Shown here piece by piece: positions 1 through 11,085 of a stretch of DNA of 64,000 nucleotides. The translations under genes and the position numbers were made by a program. The stretch spans positions 310,001 to 374,000 of the forward strand of contig NW_003314280.1 of NCBI RefSeq assembly GCF_000143415.4, in the 5' to 3' direction. The first letter of the stretch is position 1; every line of letters begins with the position of its first letter. Source of the stretch: Selaginella moellendorffii. Lineage: Eukaryota; Streptophyta; Lycopodiopsida; Selaginellales; Selaginellaceae. The notes under the pieces were generated by a model. That model searched no databases, was not told the origin of the DNA, and was given only the letters and a program-made list of their open reading frames with translations.

Positions 1-486
1 CAGGGAGACAAGCTTCAATGCGCTGGAGAACCAAGTAGTGGGGAGCAGGCAGACGATCGTCAGTCAGTGACAACTTTCATCATATGTGCAGCTCAAATGA
101 AGACTCTCCAGAAAATGGCAAGGGGTGACTATCAGAAGGCTATCTCTTCGTTGGATAGTAACAAGTTATTCTTGCACAAGAAGGGTGGTAAAAAGGCTGT
201 GACGAGGGAAGAGGACGACGAAGGTGCGAAGCGAGTGAGGGAACTCGCAAGATTTGGGTGCCTAAAACTTGTGGTCACAACGGATTTTGTAGATTTGACG
301 AAGTTCCAGCCAAAGGCTAAGCAACATCCAGCAAAGTTGAGGAAGTTGAACACTGCACATTGTCAACAAGACTGTGTTCCAGGAGATGTTCCAGCGTTAC
401 TCGGGGTTATTGATAGTACAAACATTTGCATGTTTGTTGAGCGATGGTTGATTGAGAGTGTCAAGATTTGTAAGGATTCTCACTGA
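1..486 (+). CDS. 3' end of an unrecognised protein gene (partial)
   Basis: The frame is open from the first base of the window to a TGA at 484-486, giving 161 codons with no start, so this is the C-terminal part of a longer gene or exon. The first internal methionine is at base 97. The sequence is Lys/Glu/Asp-rich in the middle (a KKGGKK stretch followed by REEDDEG) and ends in a hydrophobic stretch around ICMFVERWLIE. I do not recognise a family. It could be the last exon of a real gene or a fragment carried by a repeat, since the next 1.7 kb is AT-rich and gene-free. No start or upstream intron can be judged from this window. Confidence 0.4.
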   Translation, partial: QGDKLQCAGEPSSGEQADDRQSVTTFIICAAQMKTLQKMARGDYQKAISSLDSNKLFLHKKGGKKAVTREEDDEGAKRVRELARFGCLKLVVTTDFVDLTKFQPKAKQHPAKLRKLNTAHCQQDCVPGDVPALLGVIDSTNICMFVERWLIESVKICKDSH

Positions 487-2226
487 ATAAAAATCTCTCT
501 TAGTGGTTTTTATAAACTATTTAGTATTTTAAAGAACTCCGTTCTGAAAAGCTGCTTTTCACTCTAGAGCCAATGCCAGGAAGCTGCTCATCTCATGAGA
601 TGTCCACTTCAATGAAACTTCATGATATCCTCGTCCAATTCCACTACTCCTTTGTCAAGGCTGCCACCTTGTTCCAGTCTTCCAGCAATAGCCTATTGTA
701 CCACTGTCAGCTCTTGCTTTGCTCGGGCCTCCAGCCTTGCTAAATCCAGTCTATTGTGCTTGATTCAAGTCAGCACTACACCTGAATGACCTGCTCCCAC
801 AAGAAGTGGACTTGAAGGATCTGCAGTAAGAAGTGGAAAAAACAATGTCTCATATGTTGTGCCAAGTGAAAAACATTGTCAAGGTCATTTTCAGACTTGC
901 CTGAGTAGAATGCAACTACTCCTTCCACCAAGGGCAAGCACAAGGACAGATCCAGACTTTTCTCACAGCATACTTGAGAGTCTTGTCCAGACTCCACTTG
1001 CTAGAGTGGAAATTCATTGACACTGAAGAGTCTTCTACCAGGGGAAAATGAAAAGCTGCTTTTGAGGAGGTTGTCAAGAACAAGACGATCACTTTGGTGA
1101 AACAAGCGAGGTTGCAAAACAATAATTACAGGTGAGAGATCAAACCCTAGTTGAGCTCCCATTCAAATTGCTATTGTGATCCTTTTTGTATTAGTCTTTA
1201 AGGACATTGAGAATGTATATATGAACTACATTTACTCAATCTCATCCACACCAACACGACAACAGCACACGAAGTATGAAGATTGCAATACTGATAAACA
1301 CACAAAAACCCTAAACCTTAAATAGGTGATAGCAGATGCACTCCCTAATGAGCACATGTTGGAGATGCTGCTTGAACTTCAGATTGCTGGCTAAGCTCCC
1401 CTTGTGAGATTGATAGACTCAAGGTATGAAATAGGCCTCACCACTGTGGTCAATTATCAGTCAACAACCAAAAATTAAAATATTCTTTCACTGTCAGAAT
1501 ATTGACCAAGTTAACATGGCATATACCATTGTGTTGTGCTTTTTGGTCGTGAACATGTGATTTTATCCACACACAATGCTTTGGAAACCATGACTTTAGC
1601 TTGGAACAAGTGAAATTGTGAAAATCCCTCTATGCTAGTATATGGCAGGACTACATAGTTCTCAATTATAAAATCTCTTAATAAGAATTTATAAATCTTA
1701 ACTAACTGTCAAACTTCTTTTATAATATTGTTAAAAACATTTAATTATATTTTATACACTAATAGTATAATTAATAAATTTTCTGTGAAAAAAGTTTTTG
1801 TCTTACATGATTTGTTTTACATTTTATTTTTATAATTGAAACCTTGATCTAGAATGGTTGTATAAATACACTTTGAACTCATACCAACCAATTTATTATT
1901 TTTGTTTGAGAGTTAGCTTAGCTGGGCTATAATGTTTGTTGTAATTAGTAGTTGATTGTATTAAAGTGTATATCTTCTGTTTTGTTTAATAAACTTTTAT
2001 ATCAGGCAATTTTGCAATTCATATTTAATAGTGGTTTAAGTTTTAGAATTTTAAGAAAATTATTTTGGTTTAGGTTATGATCACTATGTTTTTTTCTCTT
2101 TATCAATGAAGTTATTATTGGAATAGACTCTAATTGCCCTCACCGAAAATGTAGGGTTCTATTGGAATAGGACGCTTCAGGTGGGTTTACCTTTTTCCGC
2201 GGTTTTATAACCATCGCTCTCTGTAA
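487..2226. other. Gene-free stretch, AT-rich toward its right end
   Basis: No convincing coding region is visible. The open frames here are short and of non-coding character. Bases 1600-2110 are strongly AT-rich. The last part before 2227 should contain the promoter of the F-box gene, but I cannot point to a specific element. Confidence 0.5.
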
Positions 2227-3057
2227 ATGAAGGGATACGACAGCAGCATGGGAGAGTTTGATGCTCTGGGCGATGATCTAGTGCTCGACATCTTGTCTCG
2301 CCTCAAGCCAGCAGATATAATCCTTAAAGCCGGGCGCGTCTGCAAGCAATGGCGTCGCCTTGCACGCTCGCAGGAGCTCAGGGAGCTTGTGGCTCGCAGG
2401 ACCGCTGGAGATCCAGATCCAGATCCAGAGCCGTGGTTTGTGCTACAGCGTGGCCACCGCTTGCTCTTGTATCCTTCACTGGAAGCTCTTTTCACCAATC
2501 AGGGCTGGGGTGAGCTTGATCATGGCTCCTTCTCCGTCGGTCCGCCGGGACACAGGTTTATTCTCCTGGCGTGCGCGCTGGGGCTTGTGTGTGGGAGGCT
2601 GGAGGATCTGGACGAGGCTGGCGGCGAGGCCATGACTTTAGCTGTTGGAAATCCACTGACGAATGCGTGGAGATTTCTTCCCCGGATTCATGTCAAGGAG
2701 AAGCCGCGCAGATACTTTATTAGGGTCAAGAGATCGGGGCATTACCATGTGATGTTGGAATTTGAGGGGTTCGGCCTGGATTATCATTCAAAGTCGAAGG
2801 ATTGGGAAGCTTGTCCTCGTCGTGCAAAGCGAAGGAAGCTATCCTTTATTGGGTCGAGGAAAGACGGGCTTGAAGACAGGCTTGAAGGCAGGTTTGCATT
2901 GCGAGTGAGGAGACGCTCAAGGAGCAGATTGAATATCTGCTTGGGGGATGACGGATATATGATTTATTACTGGGGTCTAATTGGCGAGAAAATGATTTTT
3001 ATGGAGGAAGTAAGCGACATAACCTTTGCGTTCGTTCCTTCGTTAGCAGTGCCATGA
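2227..3057 (+). CDS. F-box protein, single exon
   Basis: The 276-residue intronless frame begins with a canonical F-box at about residues 11-50: LGDDLVLDILSRL, then DIILKAGRVCKQWRRLARS. F-box proteins are the substrate-recognition subunits of SCF (Skp1-Cullin-F-box) E3 ubiquitin ligases, with the F-box contacting Skp1/ASK. The rest, about 220 residues, should carry the substrate-binding region. It has no clear kelch or LRR repeats and looks like the divergent plant F-box proteins of lineage-specific families. An alternative in-frame Met lies at residue 8 (MGEFDALGDDL) and could be the real start. A basic KRRKLSFIGSRK segment near residues 204-215 might be a nuclear localisation signal. The target is unknown. 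Confidence 0.85.
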   Translation: MKGYDSSMGEFDALGDDLVLDILSRLKPADIILKAGRVCKQWRRLARSQELRELVARRTAGDPDPDPEPWFVLQRGHRLLLYPSLEALFTNQGWGELDHGSFSVGPPGHRFILLACALGLVCGRLEDLDEAGGEAMTLAVGNPLTNAWRFLPRIHVKEKPRRYFIRVKRSGHYHVMLEFEGFGLDYHSKSKDWEACPRRAKRRKLSFIGSRKDGLEDRLEGRFALRVRRRSRSRLNICLGDDGYMIYYWGLIGEKMIFMEEVSDITFAFVPSLAVP

Positions 3058-3561
3058 CACAGATTTATATCCGACCATTGTTTAAAAAAAACGAAAAAGA
3101 AGGAATGAGGAGATGTAGCTATGCTTTCCGATGAATTTGTGAGTAGCGTTGTTGACGCTTGGCCGCACAAGATCGGATGGTGGCGTCAACTTGATAACCA
3201 AAGAGCAGAAGTCGAGTTGGCAATGTTAGAGGATGAATAATCCCACATATCTGCCTATGGTTTACAAGAGAAATTTTTTAAAGAAGAACAGAGTTTCTAG
3301 CTTTTAGACCATCTGTGTGATGTTTGGCAAAATGGAATTGATCCATGAGGCCCACGCATTGTGGAGTTGGGTTCCTGACCGGTCCAGTTATTGCAGATTT
3401 GTTTGTAGACTGTTTTTCTTCCAAGATCACGAGGAAAAATCCGACCTTTGGACAAGGAAAGGTAATCGAAGGAGAGACCATGCCATCTTCCGGCAGAAAT
3501 GTAATCACGATTGAAAGTTTTTGGAACATAACCTTGTCAATCCATAGTTCTTTCAGGCTAT

Positions 3562-3813
3562 CTACATTTTATATTTGTATCGTTCAATACATTCCCCACG
3601 CTCGCGTATTTTTGCGAAGGGTTTAGGGTTGGCTGTGGAGGAGGCGGGCAGTGGCGCAATGTCCTCCACTGGAGCACTGTTTGATGCGCTGTAAGATTCT
3701 TTTGCTCCATTGCAAGATTCTTTTGCTCCATTGCTTGCTTCTTTATCTTTTCCCCGGATTAGTGCTTGAAATTGTTGCTTCGGCCCAGCTTTGTGATGCT
3801 TTGACCCTTTCAT
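3562..3813 (-). CDS. Small basic protein, hypothetical
   Basis: An 83-codon minus-strand frame starts at the ATG at 3813 (MKGSKHHKAGPKQQF) and ends at a TAG at 3562-3564. It contains a short repeated segment, SNGAKES/CNGAKES, encoded by a 21-bp direct repeat. There is no recognised domain. It could be the first exon of a split gene, a small real gene, or chance coding in the roughly 1-kb gap between the F-box gene and zeaxanthin epoxidase. The biased composition and clean Met start are the only support. Confidence 0.25.
   Translation of the reverse strand: MKGSKHHKAGPKQQFQALIRGKDKEASNGAKESCNGAKESYSASNSAPVEDIAPLPASSTANPKPFAKIRERGECIERYKYKM
3693..3734. repeat. 21-bp direct tandem repeat, two copies
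   Basis: Two adjacent identical 21-bp units occupy 3693-3713 and 3714-3734 (each begins AAGATTCTTTTG). On the minus strand they encode the NGAKES repeat of the small hypothetical frame at 3562-3813. Confidence 0.9.
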
Positions 3814-4104
3814 TTTCTTCACCAAGTTCTTGTTTGGAGGTTATGGTGTAGTCTAGATTAGCTTATGTTGATGTGAGTGCCCTGGAGATAGGATGGCTCC
3901 TGGATTTGTGCTCCACTGAAACTTGTGGTGCAGATGTTTAATCCAAAATTCTAGACAACCTCGCCATGATTCTGTGGTGAGCTCGAGTGCCATTTGGAAA
4001 TATCAGGAGCTGCGGAGTAAGCTGGCTTATATATCTCGCAAGCCCTCTATTCTCGGGTCGATTTTCGGGGAAGAGCTTCTTCGCATTTCTCGACGCTTGG
4101 CGAG

Positions 4105-7043
4105 ATGAGCTTCGTGGCCGTTCCACGGCCTTCCTCGGTGAGCTTTACAGGCCAGGCTCTGGACTGCGTACTGTGCCACAAGGGAGTGTCCTCTTTATCC
4201 ATCCAGGCAGACAAATCCAGGAGCTCACTTCACAAGAGACTTGCGGTGGAGACGAATGTTGTCACTCGAAACGATGCGGGCGTTGTCTCTACAGCCAAAC
4301 CGGAGGAGAAGTTTCCGGTGGAGGAAAAGGAGGAGAATTTTCCTCAAAGCCAACAGCAGGTTCCGACACTTCTCATAGCAGGAGGTGGAATTGGAGGCCT
4401 GGTCCTCGCCTTGGCGTCTAAAAACCAAGGCCTGGATGTGAAAGTTTTCGAGAGAGACCTCAGTGCCATCCGAGGTGAAGGTCAATACAGAGGGCCCATT
4501 CAAATCCAAAGCAACGCTCTGGCCGCGCTCGAGGCTGTCGATTCTGCTGTCGCGGACGAGATAATGGAGAATGGCTGTATTACTGGAGACAGAGTTAATG
4601 GGCTTGTCGATGGACTTACAGGAACTTGGTATGTTTTTAAAGTTTTTTCCTTTGTCTTGAACGTGATTTCTTTCCATGCACAGGTATTCCAAGTTTGATA
4701 CTTTTACGCCGGCCGCGGAGAACGGTCTGCCCGTTACTCGTGTCATCAGTAGAATGAAGCTTCAAGAAATCTTAGCTCGAGCTGTCGGTCCCGAGCTGAT
4801 TGAGAACAATGCAAACGTTGTGGAGTTCAAAGACGACGGATCAAAGGTATTCGCTTCTTGTCCACGAGAGAAGATATTCTTGATCTCAAGACTAGGATCT
4901 GATTTCCGCAGGTGACAGTGAAGTTGGAAGACGGGCGATACTACGAAGGAGACGTTTTGATAGGTGCAGATGGAATAAGATCAAAGGTAAGAAGGAAAGT
5001 GCGTTGCTTTCACTGGTGCTTTATTGTTGTTGAGGTTCCAGGTTCGCGAACAGCTTCTCGGCTTTCAGGAGCCAACGTACTCTGGATACACTTGCTACAC
5101 AGGAATTGCGGATTTTATTCCTCCAGACATCGACACCGTCGGGTAAGTTTCGTTTCATAGGAATGCTTCGCAGGATTTCTTCTAACTGGTCGATCTCTCA
5201 TTTTCTTTTTCTTTGTAGATACCGCGTTTTTCTAGGACACAGGCAATACTTTGTTTCGTCGGACGTGGGATATGGAAAAATGCAATGGTATGGATTTTTT
5301 AAGGAGCCAGCGGGTGGCACTGACCCTCCCGGAAGTGAGTTGTATGCAAAAAGCTATGGCGGCGATCAACTAACAGCCGCTATGGACTGTAGAACGGAAG
5401 GAAAGGCTGCTCAAACTTTTCGGCGACTGGTGCGACGGAGTTGTGGACCTGCTGCTCGCTACTCCGGAGGAGCAAATTTTGCGCCGGGATATTTATGATC
5501 GCGTTCCCATACTCAACTGGAGCAAAGGCCGTGTTACTTTACTTGGAGACGCCGCCCATGCCATGCAACCAAACATGGGCCAAGGAGGTTGCATGGCGAT
5601 TGAGGTAACTTTGGAAAAGTTTCCTTCATTTGCTTCACGAACGCATTGTAAACTTGCAGGATGGATACCAACTTGCGTTGGAGATAATCAAGGCATTCAA
5701 GGAGAGTGCCAACGAGAATAAATTCGTCGACTTTTCACGAGTTCTGCAAAGGTGAAAGTTGGGGAACTCCCATTCCCAGTGGCTGATGCTTTTCCTGTTC
5801 TTCCTTTTTTTTTCCGCAGTTATGAGAGCCAAAGGAGGCTGCGAGTGGGTGCCATACATGGGATGGCACGAATGGCTGCAGTAATGGCTACTACATACAA
5901 GCCATATCTTGGCGTAGGACTCGGGCCTTTATCGGTATAGCGTTTGTGATTTTCCCGGCTGACAATGCGGACTTAACAACCAGCTCTTCTCCTTTGGCAG
6001 TTCATAAAGAAACTTAGGATTCCACATCCAGGCAGGGTTTTCGGAAGATTTTTTGTCAATATAGCAATGCCGATGATGCTTAGCTGGGTGCTTGGCGGCA
6101 ACAGGTTTTTTTTATCTTGCTGTGTCTTTCGTTGCATAAGATAGTTATAAACTGTGCTGTCGCAGTGCTGCTTTGGAAGGCCGAACGCCCTCATGTAGAT
6201 TAACTGACAAGGTTGGTTTGTCTGTTTTCTCGTTGGTTTTCTATTGATTTTGTTACATTTCTTCTACAGGCTAGCGATAAACTCCCGGAATGGCTCAGGA
6301 ATGACGATGCTCTAGAGCGTGCTACTTCAGCAGAGTGAGCATGGCCAATTTTTGTTTCTTACGGAGTAAAGCATTAATATACAGGTGGTACCTCGTACCT
6401 GATGGTGAGCAAATGCCATTTCAAGGAGACATAACGGCATCGGGGAAGAAGCTCTTCAGACTTGAGCAGGGACTTTCGAACATCATTGGGTAATTACTTC
6501 TTACATTCTCTTGGAGCCTCTTCTCTCTGACTCAGTCCGGCTTATATTTTAGCAGGAGAATGCCAGCCAACAAGGAAGGAAATGTTTTCGTGATAGATAG
6601 CTCTCAGGTACTTTGCAATTGTTTTAGTTCTTCCAGAGAATCTCGAATACAGGTTGCGGATAAGCACGCCGAGATAACGTTCGTAAATGGGGCGGTTTTC
6701 CTCACGGACTTTGGCAGCGGTAAAGGCACCTGGATCACAAAGTAAGTAGGCACGTCCTCGCTCGTTTTCTTAACCGAGTTTGTGAGCTTTTACGCAGCGT
6801 TAATGGTGGTCGTTACAAAGCTCCACATCACGTCCCCGTTCGGCTTCACGCAGGAGAATTACTGGAATTTGGAGAAGGCAAAGAGGTAATAAACAGCAAA
6901 CCTCGTTTCATTTATCATCCAGTCTTATGTGATCTCTCTTCTTGGATTTCAAGGCGGCCTTTGGAATCAAGCAGAGAAAAGAGTCCATGCCAAGCGTTGC
7001 CAGATCGAAAACACCACCAGGGATGGCTCTTGCGGTGACCTGA
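4105..7043 (+). CDS. ZEP: Zeaxanthin epoxidase, chloroplast precursor
   Basis: This FAD monooxygenase converts zeaxanthin to antheraxanthin and violaxanthin in the plastid (xanthophyll cycle, abscisic acid precursor supply). Sixteen exons join to 2,037 nt (678 aa): 4105-4628, 4684-4846, 4912-4986, 5042-5142, 5219-5334, 5393-5604, 5660-5751, 5820-5934, 6001-6104, 6166-6211, 6270-6334, 6385-6489, 6556-6607, 6653-6741, 6798-6885 and 6954-7043. The N-terminus is Ser/Thr-rich like a transit peptide. The FAD-binding GGGIGG is at residues 93-98, and a second FAD motif GDAAHAMQPNMGQGG lies in exon 6. The C-terminal FHA domain is typical of the family (KHAEITFVNG, then TDFGSGKGTWIT). Length matches known ZEPs (about 660-670). 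The start is the only ATG ahead of the transit-like region. Confidence 0.95.
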
Positions 7044-7408
7044 TGAAAGATGTGAAAAACGCAACGTAAAGAGCGTTTTCTTTCGTTTCTTCATCATTTT
7101 TAATCTGTGAGCCAGGGAAAAGCTCTATAGCAAACTTGTCGTGGATGGGAACAGCCGTATCAAATATCTCGAGCAGTACTGGGTACATTTGCGCTGCTAT
7201 TTGATGACTTTGGTTCGCCTTTTTGGTACTCTAGCTATTCTTCTCGCAGGCATTGAAAGAGACAACGGCGAGAACCCGAGAAGAAGAGAAGAAAAATGGA
7301 GCAGTGCATGGACAGCGCGAGATAATCGCTGGACGTGAAAGGCGCCGAGCTTCCGTCTTACTAAAATACTTCGTACAATCGGAAAGCAAAGGTGGCGGAC
7401 GTTGTTGA
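7043..7408 (+). other. Possible alternative 3' exons or tiny overlapping gene
   Basis: Directly after the ZEP stop a second frame reads through three segments with good splice borders: 7043-7065, 7112-7182 and 7250-7408. They join in phase and end in TGA. The ATG at 7043-7045 overlaps the ZEP stop (TGATG). The same frame is also open upstream through the last ZEP exon, so it may instead be an alternative reading of the ZEP 3' end. The predicted peptide is Lys/Arg/Glu-rich (MKDVKNAT, REKLYSKLVVDGNSR, TARTREEEK) and unrecognised. It could equally be an intron-containing 3' UTR. Confidence 0.25.
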
Positions 7409-7871
7409 CTTTGAATGCCAGTCTTGTTTAAGTCTTTCCAGCTAAAAAAAATTCCAAGGTTTGATCTTAAAATTTTGCGAAGCCGGCCAATATCTAACAA
7501 CACTACAAAGCTCAAGTCAATGGAATCTAGCGAAACAGTAGGCAGCGGCGAGTAGAGAATATTCTGCCAGCCGCACTGGGTTCGATTCTCCTCTCTCTCA
7601 CTTTTTCTTCCTTTTAATACTTATAGGTTACATTTCTTTTCTCTTCGTCCTCCCATCATGCGCTATGGTGATTGCGCGTGAAAGGAGGCTTCTTTGTTTC
7701 TTTCCATTCTTTCTTCCTGGCTCCAAATCCACAGAGCGATCGCGATCGCTAGCTTCTAGGATCGCTGGTCGGTTGATTCTTGCGATTTTTTTTGTCACGC
7801 TCTCGTGCGCGCGCGCATGATCGCCCAATTCTCCCCTCTTCTCTTCTGTGAGACCTATCTATAGGATCGTC

Positions 7872-9767
7872 ATGGCGGATCTAGAGCACAAGATCAATCC
7901 TCGCGCGCACAGGGCGGGGCTGCGAAGACTCTCCGAGAGGGCCAACGCATTCTCCGAGAGGATCTCCGCCTCTTCTTCCTGTTCTTCCTCCTCCTCCGCG
8001 GGATCATCCCTCTCTTGCGACTCCATCGCCCAATTCGGGAAGCAGCTCGCCGATCACCTGCGCGCCAGCGGCATCCCTCTCGCGCCGGGCCTGTCCGACC
8101 ACGAATTCGAGCGAATCGAGGCGTTGCAAGGCTTCTCCTTCCCTCCGGATCTCCGCGCGCTGCTCGCCCACGGCGTCCCCTCCGGCGCTGGCTTCCCCGA
8201 CTGGCGATCGGCGTCGCCCGCCACGCTCGCGCGCTGGATTGGTATCCCGGGCGCCGCGATTGGCCACCGGGTGGAGCGATCGGGTCTCTGGCGCGGCGGT
8301 AGTCCGCGCGGTACGCTGCCGCATGCCGCGCGTCGCACCGCGCGGTACCGGTTTCAAACGAGCCCGGTTATGGTGCCCGTCTTTGGCCTCTTCTTCCTTC
8401 CCGCGTCGCCGGCTCGCGCTGGAAATCCCCTCTTTCTCGTCCACAATGGCGCGATCGTGTGCTGCGGCGGTGGAATCGGCGAGTTCGTGCACATGGCATT
8501 CCTGGGTCTCGACGAGAATCGCAATGGCGGCGCGGATGATCGAGAGGAGGGCGAGGGCGAGTTCCCGTTCGCGATCGAGGAGGAATTCGAGGAGGAAGAG
8601 GAAGAGCCAGATCGGCGGCGGTGGTCGACGAGCTTCGTGGAGAATCGCTGGCCCATGAGGTCGATGCTCTTCCTCGAGGAGCGATCGAAGTCTCTTCCGG
8701 CTGGGTGCCGCGAGGCAGCGGCGGCGGCGATTGAGGGCCGCGAATTCGAGTCCTGGGGGAGGAATCTGGACGCCCTTGCCACGACGCTGGGAACGAGGAA
8801 GAAGAAGAACAGGGCCGAAAAGATTCCCCAAGAAGATTCTCCTTCTCCTTCCTTGGGGCAGCAGAGGACGAGCTTCGCATGCTATGGATCATCATCGCGG
8901 GCCAAAATCTACGAATTGGGCGGCAGCAAATCGATGCCAGGAGCGCGTTTGAATCGGATCATCACCAGGAATTTGGCAGCTTTGCCCAGGAATCATTACC
9001 CTCCTCCATCGACCGCCGGGAGCTCTTCGTGCTCGTCCCCTGTTGCCAGGGCCGGCGGCGGCGTGAGGAGGATCGAGTTCTGGAGCGATGTCGCGGACAG
9101 GATGATCAAGCAATCGACGAAAGAGGAAGAAGAATCCTTCGCGCTTTCGATGTGCCTCGCCCCCATCGCTTCTTCCAACTCCTCCTCTTCGTCTAGCAGC
9201 TCGGGCCACCACCATCACCGGCGGACCGTGTCCTTCTCGGCAGCTATCGATCGAGCTGTGGATGTGAATTCTTCTTCTTCGGCGACAGAAGCCAAGCGAT
9301 CGGCAGCAATTCCCGAGAAGATCGCGATCACCTCTCCAAGGTCAGCGGTGAAAACGTCGATCGCCACGAAGAAGTGGGATTTTCCAGGGGATCGCGCGGG
9401 ACCCATGTCGATTCCTGCCGCGCCGGAAGCGAGCAGCAGCTGGAAGAAATCATCTGGCGACGGCGATGGCGATGGATCTCAGCTGGTGGCGAGCTTGCTC
9501 GAGGATGTGGCCGCGCGGCTGAGGAGCGCTGGGTGGCGCGAGGAGGAGGTGCTGGAGATGGTGGAGGGGGCGTCGCCAAAGTCGGTGCTGGACAGCGTCA
9601 AGACGAGCAGCTCCAAAAAGGAGGAAGAACAGCACCACCACCGGCAAAATGGATCCACCAAGACTTTGGATTCGATGCTTCTGTCAAGTTCGCTCAAGGC
9701 TGCGGGATTTAGCGCGCAGGAGGTGTCGGACGCGCTGTGCTTCGATCTGGGAGTGGAGTGTCGCTGA
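7872..9767 (+). CDS. SMI1/KNR4-like plant protein of unknown function
   Basis: A 631-residue intronless frame starts at the first ATG, 7872 (MADLEHKINPRAHRAG). Residues about 70-230 contain LSDHEFERIEALQGFSFPP, then DLRALLAHGVPSG and FPDWR, which looks like the SMI1/KNR4 (SUKH-type) fold found in plant proteins of unknown function. A hydrophobic block PVFGLFFLPASP and NPLFLVHNG follow, matching the usual spacing. The second half is low in complexity (poly-Ser, acidic EEEEEE, HHHH) with a conserved-looking C-terminal helix (VASLLEDVAARLRSAGWREEEVLEMVEG). GC content is high compared with the intron-rich neighbours. The family call rests on motif resemblance only; the biological role is unknown. 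Confidence 0.7.
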   Translation: MADLEHKINPRAHRAGLRRLSERANAFSERISASSSCSSSSSAGSSLSCDSIAQFGKQLADHLRASGIPLAPGLSDHEFERIEALQGFSFPPDLRALLAHGVPSGAGFPDWRSASPATLARWIGIPGAAIGHRVERSGLWRGGSPRGTLPHAARRTARYRFQTSPVMVPVFGLFFLPASPARAGNPLFLVHNGAIVCCGGGIGEFVHMAFLGLDENRNGGADDREEGEGEFPFAIEEEFEEEEEEPDRRRWSTSFVENRWPMRSMLFLEERSKSLPAGCREAAAAAIEGREFESWGRNLDALATTLGTRKKKNRAEKIPQEDSPSPSLGQQRTSFACYGSSSRAKIYELGGSKSMPGARLNRIITRNLAALPRNHYPPPSTAGSSSCSSPVARAGGGVRRIEFWSDVADRMIKQSTKEEEESFALSMCLAPIASSNSSSSSSSSGHHHHRRTVSFSAAIDRAVDVNSSSSATEAKRSAAIPEKIAITSPRSAVKTSIATKKWDFPGDRAGPMSIPAAPEASSSWKKSSGDGDGDGSQLVASLLEDVAARLRSAGWREEEVLEMVEGASPKSVLDSVKTSSSKKEEEQHHHRQNGSTKTLDSMLLSSSLKAAGFSAQEVSDALCFDLGVECR

Positions 9768-11085
9768 AACAAAAAAAGAAAAGAAAAACCAGAGAGTTCT
9801 AAGAAAGAAAAACGAGAGACTGTAGTGTAGGTACCTTCAACCTCGGAAGGGTCTCGGTGAGAGCTGCCAGTTTTTTCTCGCTCGATTCCTTCACGGACAA
9901 AAAGCATGATGTAAGAACATGCGATCAGAAGAAAACGAAAAATAAAAAGAAAAACGAAAGCTTACGTTTAGAGTAAATCCACCACCTTGTTGATTCTTTC
10001 GGTGGATCTTCCTCCGTTTTGTCTGTGTGTTTTTGCTTCTTTTCCTTTTTTCTCGTCCTATGTGTAGTGTAAGTGTTCCAGAGCGAAAGAGCGCTTGGAT
10101 CCAAGCGAGTGTGTCCAAATACTTTTCTCCTGTTGTTGAGCTTGGCAGAGCATTTATCCAAATCGCTGCTGCTGTTGCTGTTCACGGCCCTCCAGACTGC
10201 TGCTTAAAATCCCAGTGCTTCAGATTCCTGGTGTTTAGTTTGGAGCATTTTGGCTGTGTCGCTTAGCGCCGAAGTATTTCATCTCGGATGATTCTCTGTG
10301 GGCGTCGTCGAGAGATGGCCGAAAGAGCGTGGGGAATTTCCTGTAAGAGTTAGACAGGACATAGCTAGCAATCAGGAGAACAGGGAGTAAAGGAAGAAAA
10401 GAGAAATCACCCTCTTTGCGAAGCAAGATGAAAAAACATCGCTGTATAATTAAAGCTGCCGCAACAAACTCACAGTACTCCACCCCAAGACACACAAAAC
10501 GCGTGAAACACCTATCCCTCCACATGCTGCTGGTGAGCGAAACAAGCAAACAGGCAGGCTAGCCCTTCGGTTAAACTTCAGGCTTCTCAGGCTTGACACG
10601 ATCACGGACGACTCGACTCGGACTCTCTTGCTGACTTCCAACACGGAGGACTAGCGCAAAAGTCATAGATACCTGGATTTATATATACAAGACGTACATG
10701 TGGGAGGAGCGGCGAAGAGCGTCGAAGGTTCTAAACAACTTGTGCTCGCGGTCGTGTCCCTGAGTGAAAGGAAAGGAAAGCAAACAGCCTTGAATGGCGG
10801 TGAGAAAGATCAGCTACGAAAAGAAAAAAGATCACAGAAACTTACAACGTCCGAGAAGTCCGAGAAGTCGCTGTTTGTGTCCACACGACATGAGATGCGC
10901 TTGTTGGGAGTTTTGTTACTGCTGGTGTTGATAGAGTAGTCACTAAGGAGACGTGAAGAGGCGGAGTTCTTGCGTAGATGGATGGATCAGCTGCTCTAGT
11001 TTCCTGTCAATGGACCTATAGCTAAAAACCCGAAAGCTCCTTCTGTACCGTAGAGGACTACGTTGGCGGCTGGGGCAGCGTCAAA
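9768..11085. other. Convergent 3' region, no clear gene
   Basis: The stretch lies between two converging genes (the SMI1-like gene on + and the PNRC-like gene on -). Bases 9768-10260 are A-rich and pyrimidine-rich and look like a 3' UTR. I see no convincing conserved frame in 10260-11085 on either strand; the short open frames there have no recognisable motifs. Confidence 0.45.

Noticed and set aside
7535-7610. A GGTTCGATTC B-box-like sequence that suggested a tRNA or SINE upstream of the SMI1-like gene.
   Set aside because: No acceptor, D or anticodon stems pair around it, so it is not a tRNA gene. A degenerate Pol III promoter cannot be excluded.
8004-8895. Several long minus- and plus-strand frames overlapping the SMI1-like gene.
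   Set aside because: The frame from 7872 has a clean start, conserved motifs and full length; the others are Arg/Pro/Ser-rich mirror frames of GC-rich coding sequence.
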